Below are positions 62,101 to 64,000 of a stretch of 64,000 nt of DNA, piece after piece. The notes under the pieces are model-generated. The model saw only the letters and a program-made list of their open reading frames with translations. It ran no database searches and was not told where the DNA came from. Origin of the DNA: Aquila chrysaetos chrysaetos (Eukaryota > Chordata > Aves > Accipitriformes > Accipitridae); the NCBI RefSeq assembly GCF_900496995.4, contig NC_044029.1, positions 10,478,001 to 10,542,000 of the forward strand, in the 5' to 3' direction. Every line of letters begins with the position of its first letter. The stretch's first letter is position 1. The position numbers and the translations under genes were made by a program.

Positions 62101-63412
62101 CCTGGAAACATATGAAGTAGGATTTCTGACTAGTCAGATTCCCTTTAATTATTTTTAAATGAGATATGCTAAAACAATTATGAAAAGCGACCTGCTACCC
62201 ACTGGTGCTACTCTCCACTCTTGATTCCAAACTGATAACCAGTGTTCCCTCCCATTAAGCTGCTGTGGGAAATATCTATTAATCTTTAAAAAAAAAAAAA
62301 TCTCTTTAATCTCTTTAAACCCTTTCTTTCAGAACTCCCTCCATTTTTTTCTACCTGGGGAAAGTGAGGAGAGGTCTTGGGACTTTGAAGGAAGGGGCTC
62401 AGCTGCCTGCAATATCTTTAACAGCATTTGTCTGTGATGAAAACTGAAAAGTAACACAACGCAAACCAGGGGTGGAAACGCAGAACAGCAAGAAGTGAAT
62501 CAGGAATCTGGACATATCTACCCCTGAGAAAGAAAGGGCCACTTGAGTAATTAATCCTTTTTATTTTGAACTAAGTGGGAAAAGTAAGTCAGACCTCAGA
62601 GATTTGGGGCTTCTTGATTTCCCATTCCGGGAAGCAGCTGTGCTGCACTGCCCAGCTCTAGTGGTAGTCTGAATGCCACAGCTATATCCCCATTGGAAAG
62701 TACAGTGTCCAGAAACAAATGATAATGATTTCTGTAAGAAATGGTACCAAATTGTAGATGTAATAGTGCCTAGATCAAAATTTGTTTAACTGGAAATTTC
62801 TTTAGTCCAATCAGTCTCAGACTGCATGAGTTGCTGTTGTACGCAGCAGAAGCATGAGGCTTTCTGTTCTAGTGACCCCTGTCAAGCATTTATTAAAAAT
62901 AACTCGTTTGGAATGCGTTTGTGTTGAGATGATGATCTGGTGTTTCTCCTTTGAGCTTTGCCTACTAAATGATTTAAGAAACAGTGTAAGAGCACAGGGA
63001 TCCGTATAGATGTGTGTTTACAATGAACAACATGACAAAAGTATTAAAGCCAACATGACAGAGGTATTAAAGCTACCCATCCAGCTGTCAACTCATGAAA
63101 ATAAGCAAAACATAAAAAATGTGTATATCTGTCTCTTTTCTTACCTACATATCTTTTATTTAATTTCACCTGGAATTTATCTGATCTTTGTACTCACTTT
63201 TTTGTGACAAGGGATGAAAATGCTTCTGTTTAACAGTTCCATACAGTATGTGCAGTTATCTTCAGTACAGTTTCGTACTGGCCTCCTGGTAGTTACATCA
63301 AGTGATTTCTCAATTTCCCAACTCTTAATGAACACTTCAATTTCCTCCATATTTGTAATTATGGTCTTGTTTTGCATTTTCAGGTCGTCAGTAGGGTCTC
63401 CATTGCACACCC
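43971..63412 (-). CDS. OTOGL: OTOGL 3' part: 16 exons to the stop codon (partial gene)
   Basis: Otogelin-like is a secreted mucin/VWF-type glycoprotein of the acellular membranes of the inner ear. Exons in transcript order: 63412-63198, 61339-61198, 60867-60682, 60202-59990, 59087-58983, 58676-58569, 58204-58103, 56815-56711, 56620-56580, 55591-55531, 54551-54373, 54056-53952, 53124-52987, 51004-50959, 46832-46753, 44171-43971. They total 2027 bp, with phase agreement at all 15 junctions and a single terminal stop. Domain order: C8 remnant, TIL, serial VWC-like Cys modules, mucin-type C-terminal VWC, CTCK. The assignment to OTOGL rather than OTOG rests on the neighbour: human OTOGL and PTPRQ are adjacent in the same orientation. 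The 5' three quarters of the gene lie above 64000. Confidence 0.92.
45530..46240 (-). mobile_element. Ancient CR1-type LINE relic in the last OTOGL intron
   Basis: The plus strand resembles the reverse complement of CR1: GTTGCTCCTCTCTGAACCCT, CTAGTTCTGCAGCAATG, TAATTTCATCAGCATATTTA, AGAGGCCTTCTGGAGGTCTG. It is strongly degraded. Confidence 0.55.
46753..46832 (-). CDS. OTOGL: OTOGL 80-bp exon: entry into the cystine knot
   Basis: Acceptor TTATCAG, donor GTAAGC, phase 1 to 0. CKKEERICQKMTIRTTIRK, then NDCISQSP. The TIRTTIRKNDC motif is the first strand of the CTCK in otogelin-like proteins and joins in phase to INVASCDGKC in the last exon. Confidence 0.9.
46833..50958. other. OTOGL intron
   Basis: A 4.1-kb AT-rich intron containing the 19-G run. 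Nothing coding was recognised. Confidence 0.6.
49693..49711 (+). repeat. Run of 19 G
   Basis: A homopolymeric G tract in an OTOGL intron that could fold as a G-quadruplex. Its length is likely polymorphic and prone to sequencing error. Confidence 0.85.
50959..51004 (-). CDS. OTOGL: OTOGL 46-bp exon: C-terminal VWC domain, end
   Basis: Acceptor TTCCTAG, donor GTAAGT, phase 0 to 1. NGGIVQAYNDGCCKTC is the ..GG.....DGCCKTC close of the VWC domain begun at 52987-53124. It was found from the missing motif and matching phases. Confidence 0.9.
51613..51645 (+). repeat. GA-rich microsatellite
   Basis: Imperfect (GA)n in an OTOGL intron. Confidence 0.85.
52987..53124 (-). CDS. OTOGL: OTOGL exon: C-terminal VWC domain, first part
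   Basis: Acceptor TATTCAG, donor GTAAGT, phase 0 to 0, 46 codons. EGSTWSSNCTNYKCAKTAAG and VVCPPFNDTECTK are the classical VWC motif of gel-forming mucins (W....C..Y.C ... CPPF....C). Confidence 0.9.
53952..54056 (-). CDS. OTOGL: OTOGL exon: mucin-type CC-G-C segment
   Basis: Acceptor CTTTCCAG, donor GTAAGT, phase 0 to 0, 35 codons. HHTCCGTCQNVSCSFHTENG and TLIVYE. It is a segment of the mucin/VWF C-terminal region leading into the last VWC domain. Confidence 0.88.
54373..54551 (-). CDS. OTOGL: OTOGL exon: Cys-rich mucin-type segment
   Basis: Acceptor GTGTTAG, donor GTGAGT, phase 1 to 0. EKDDVCIFQEVTVLNPGQSV, DGDLCYTVQCLQEKD and MVNCSQQCEA. A second AG two bases downstream would change the phase, and it is disfavoured because the preceding exon ends in phase 1. 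Confidence 0.87.
55531..55591 (-). CDS. OTOGL: OTOGL 61-bp exon: end of VWC-like module 6
   Basis: Acceptor TATACTCAG, donor GTAACT, phase 0 to 1. GEVKKIDGVSSACGCTHYIC completes the module: CKL joined to GE.., ending ..HYIC like its sisters. It is needed to bring the phase 0 end of the 41-bp exon to the phase 1 start at 54551. The usual CC pair is CxC here. Confidence 0.85.
56580..56620 (-). CDS. OTOGL: OTOGL 41-bp exon: start of VWC-like module 6
   Basis: Acceptor CTTCTCAG, donor GTAAGC, phase 1 to 0. Encodes ECSCENTTMLTCKL, which breaks off before the CC..C end of the module. The rest is supplied by the 61-bp exon at 55531. Confidence 0.85.
56711..56815 (-). CDS. OTOGL: OTOGL exon: VWC-like module 5
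   Basis: Acceptor CATTTAG, donor GTAATT, phase 1 to 1, 105 bp. VCDENLCPEPPMNCTDDM and PGQCCPEWHC. It has the same Cys spacing as modules 2 to 4. Confidence 0.9.
58103..58204 (-). CDS. OTOGL: OTOGL exon: VWC-like module 4
   Basis: Acceptor AATTTAG, donor GTGAGT, phase 1 to 1, 102 bp. VCESCIEPVPLCNEGEIL and IHYCCPHYYC. It belongs to the same module family as the flanking exons. Confidence 0.9.
58569..58676 (-). CDS. OTOGL: OTOGL exon: VWC-like module 3
   Basis: Phase 1 to 1, 108 bp, donor GTAAGA. ECDPSVCFNASQLDCREDQ and ENPCCFSYLC. It has the same Cys spacing as the preceding module, consistent with descent by exon duplication. Confidence 0.9.
58983..59087 (-). CDS. OTOGL: OTOGL exon: VWC-like module 2
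   Basis: Acceptor CCCACAG, donor GTAAGG, phase 1 to 1, 105 bp. ECNMSLCDAIIPTCKPNEK and LSCCPQYRC: a one-exon module with the C.C..C....C....CCP.Y.C pattern shared by its neighbours. Confidence 0.9.
59990..60202 (-). CDS. OTOGL: OTOGL exon: VWC-like module 1
   Basis: Acceptor TGTCTCAG, donor GTATGT, phase 1 to 1. CTDNKGQPRSAGEIWNG, CCMYNCLENG and EERACCPKKVC form a VWC-type module ending CCP..C. It opens the series of Cys modules, each of which ends TGT/TGC plus one base at a phase 1 junction. Confidence 0.9.
60682..60867 (-). CDS. OTOGL: OTOGL exon: TIL domain
   Basis: Acceptor ACTTGCAG, donor GTAAGT, phase 1 to 1. LSCPEGKEYQPCVQPCEA, KTCLNKWFYED, CVCKNGTIL and LCIPEEKC show the trypsin-inhibitor-like Cys layout that follows C8 in this family. 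Confidence 0.9.
61198..61339 (-). CDS. OTOGL: OTOGL exon: C8 domain
   Basis: Acceptor TTCCTAG, donor GTAAGC, phase 0 to 1. SPQEFCEKMWINSTYFWNYE, then CDALSAYVALCNKHNICIKW and PDYC fit the C-terminal part of a C8 domain as it follows VWD in the otogelin/mucin family (AYxxxCxxxGxCxxWR..xxC). Confidence 0.9.
61340..63197. other. OTOGL intron
   Basis: A 1.9-kb intron. Plus-strand frames near 61.7-62.0 kb have no recognisable motif and no exon was found. 63413-64000 is likewise intronic with nothing recognisable. Confidence 0.6.
63198..63412 (-). CDS. OTOGL: OTOGL exon: VWD-to-C8 linker segment
   Basis: Acceptor TCTCCAG, donor GTGAGT, phase 1 to 0, 71 residues plus a split codon. GVCNGDPTDDLKMQNKT is the characteristic end of a VWD domain (CGNxxGDxxDD-like), followed by a linker with SWEIEKSL and a Cys cluster NCTEDNCTYCMELLN. 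It is the first OTOGL exon in the window. Confidence 0.88.
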
Positions 63413-64000
63413 CTGGAGACAGAGCATCACATTCAAAGCACAAACAAACATGCAATATTTACTTCCTTAGGGAAAAAAAAGTGCACTTGATAGGGTAAGA
63501 TTAACATTGCATCAGGCTCGCCTGTGAGACTTAGTCATCTGAATTTATAAATGAAAGCAGCTATATGTCCACTATATGTAGTTCCAACATTCTACTTGTG
63601 GTTTTAGTTGTCAGCTCAATGGCTTAGCAAAAGCAGCAGATCATACAATACAAGTAATGATACTTTTCCCAGTAACGAAATAACTTTTGAGAAAAACTGC
63701 TACCAAAATGCGCTGTTGAGTGTGGCAAATTCACTGACATGGCACCAGATTCTGATCTTATTCTACTGAATAACAATCAGCTCCATGGGAGTAAATGTAG
63801 ATGGCTTTCAAATTAACTGCACGTCACTGATGATTTGACACTGAAACTTAATTGAACATTCTAAATGCAAGAAGTTATGAAAGGAATCTTTTGATGAACA
63901 AATTGCTTTCTCTAGAGAAAATATTTTTCTTACTCAATTTATTAATGCAAAACCAGTGAAAAAGACACTCCACCCAAACCCCTGACATCCATTGGCTACC

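Noticed and set aside
1..64000. CRISPR arrays, bacterial operons, tRNA or rRNA genes
   Set aside because: None seen; the window is eukaryotic with spliced exons. Regularly spaced repeats were limited to microsatellites and short tandem duplications.

Overview
The window is vertebrate nuclear DNA and almost certainly from a bird. The coding sequence is cut into small exons with canonical GT..AG introns. The repeats fit too: worn CR1-type LINE relics, and one solo LTR of the ERVL-like type common in birds, with a perfect 5-bp target duplication. Two genes lie head to tail on the minus strand, so both read from high to low coordinates.

OTOGL (otogelin-like), 3' part, 63412 to 43971. Sixteen exons join in phase (675 codons including stop). 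They encode a C8/TIL segment, a run of VWC-like Cys modules, a mucin-type C-terminal region and a terminal cystine knot (CTCK) ending in CSCQWN-stop. The 5' part of the gene lies beyond position 64000.

PTPRQ (receptor tyrosine phosphatase Q), 5' part, 36193 to 1934. The two lowest-coordinate exons match the N-terminus of human PTPRQ as I recall it. Upstream of them is a further chain of 18 exons that joins in the correct phase at every junction. It starts at a TATA-box-associated signal-peptide exon (36193-36146). It encodes about 1,094 residues: signal peptide, two FN3 domains, a C-type lectin domain (CTLD), eight more FN3 domains and the first half of an eleventh, whose second half is the known PTPRQ exon at 2985-3096. 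A second signal-peptide exon at 3626-3555 matches the signal peptide of the usual mammalian PTPRQ protein. It can splice in the same phase to that same exon, giving a short form that starts in the middle of an FN3 domain. The locus therefore appears to encode a very long PTPRQ with a lectin domain as well as the familiar short form. This is the most interesting signal in the window.

The interval between the genes (43970-36194) holds the OTOGL 3' UTR, AT-rich sequence with no recognisable gene, a CpG island (about 36900-37560) and a TATA-type core promoter. The introns hold CR1 relics, a 581-bp solo LTR, a GC-rich 1.2-kb insertion nested in a CR1 relic, and a tandem partial duplication of one FN3 exon. 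Both genes are known hearing genes in mammals: OTOGL encodes an acellular inner-ear membrane protein and PTPRQ a stereociliary shaft-connector protein.
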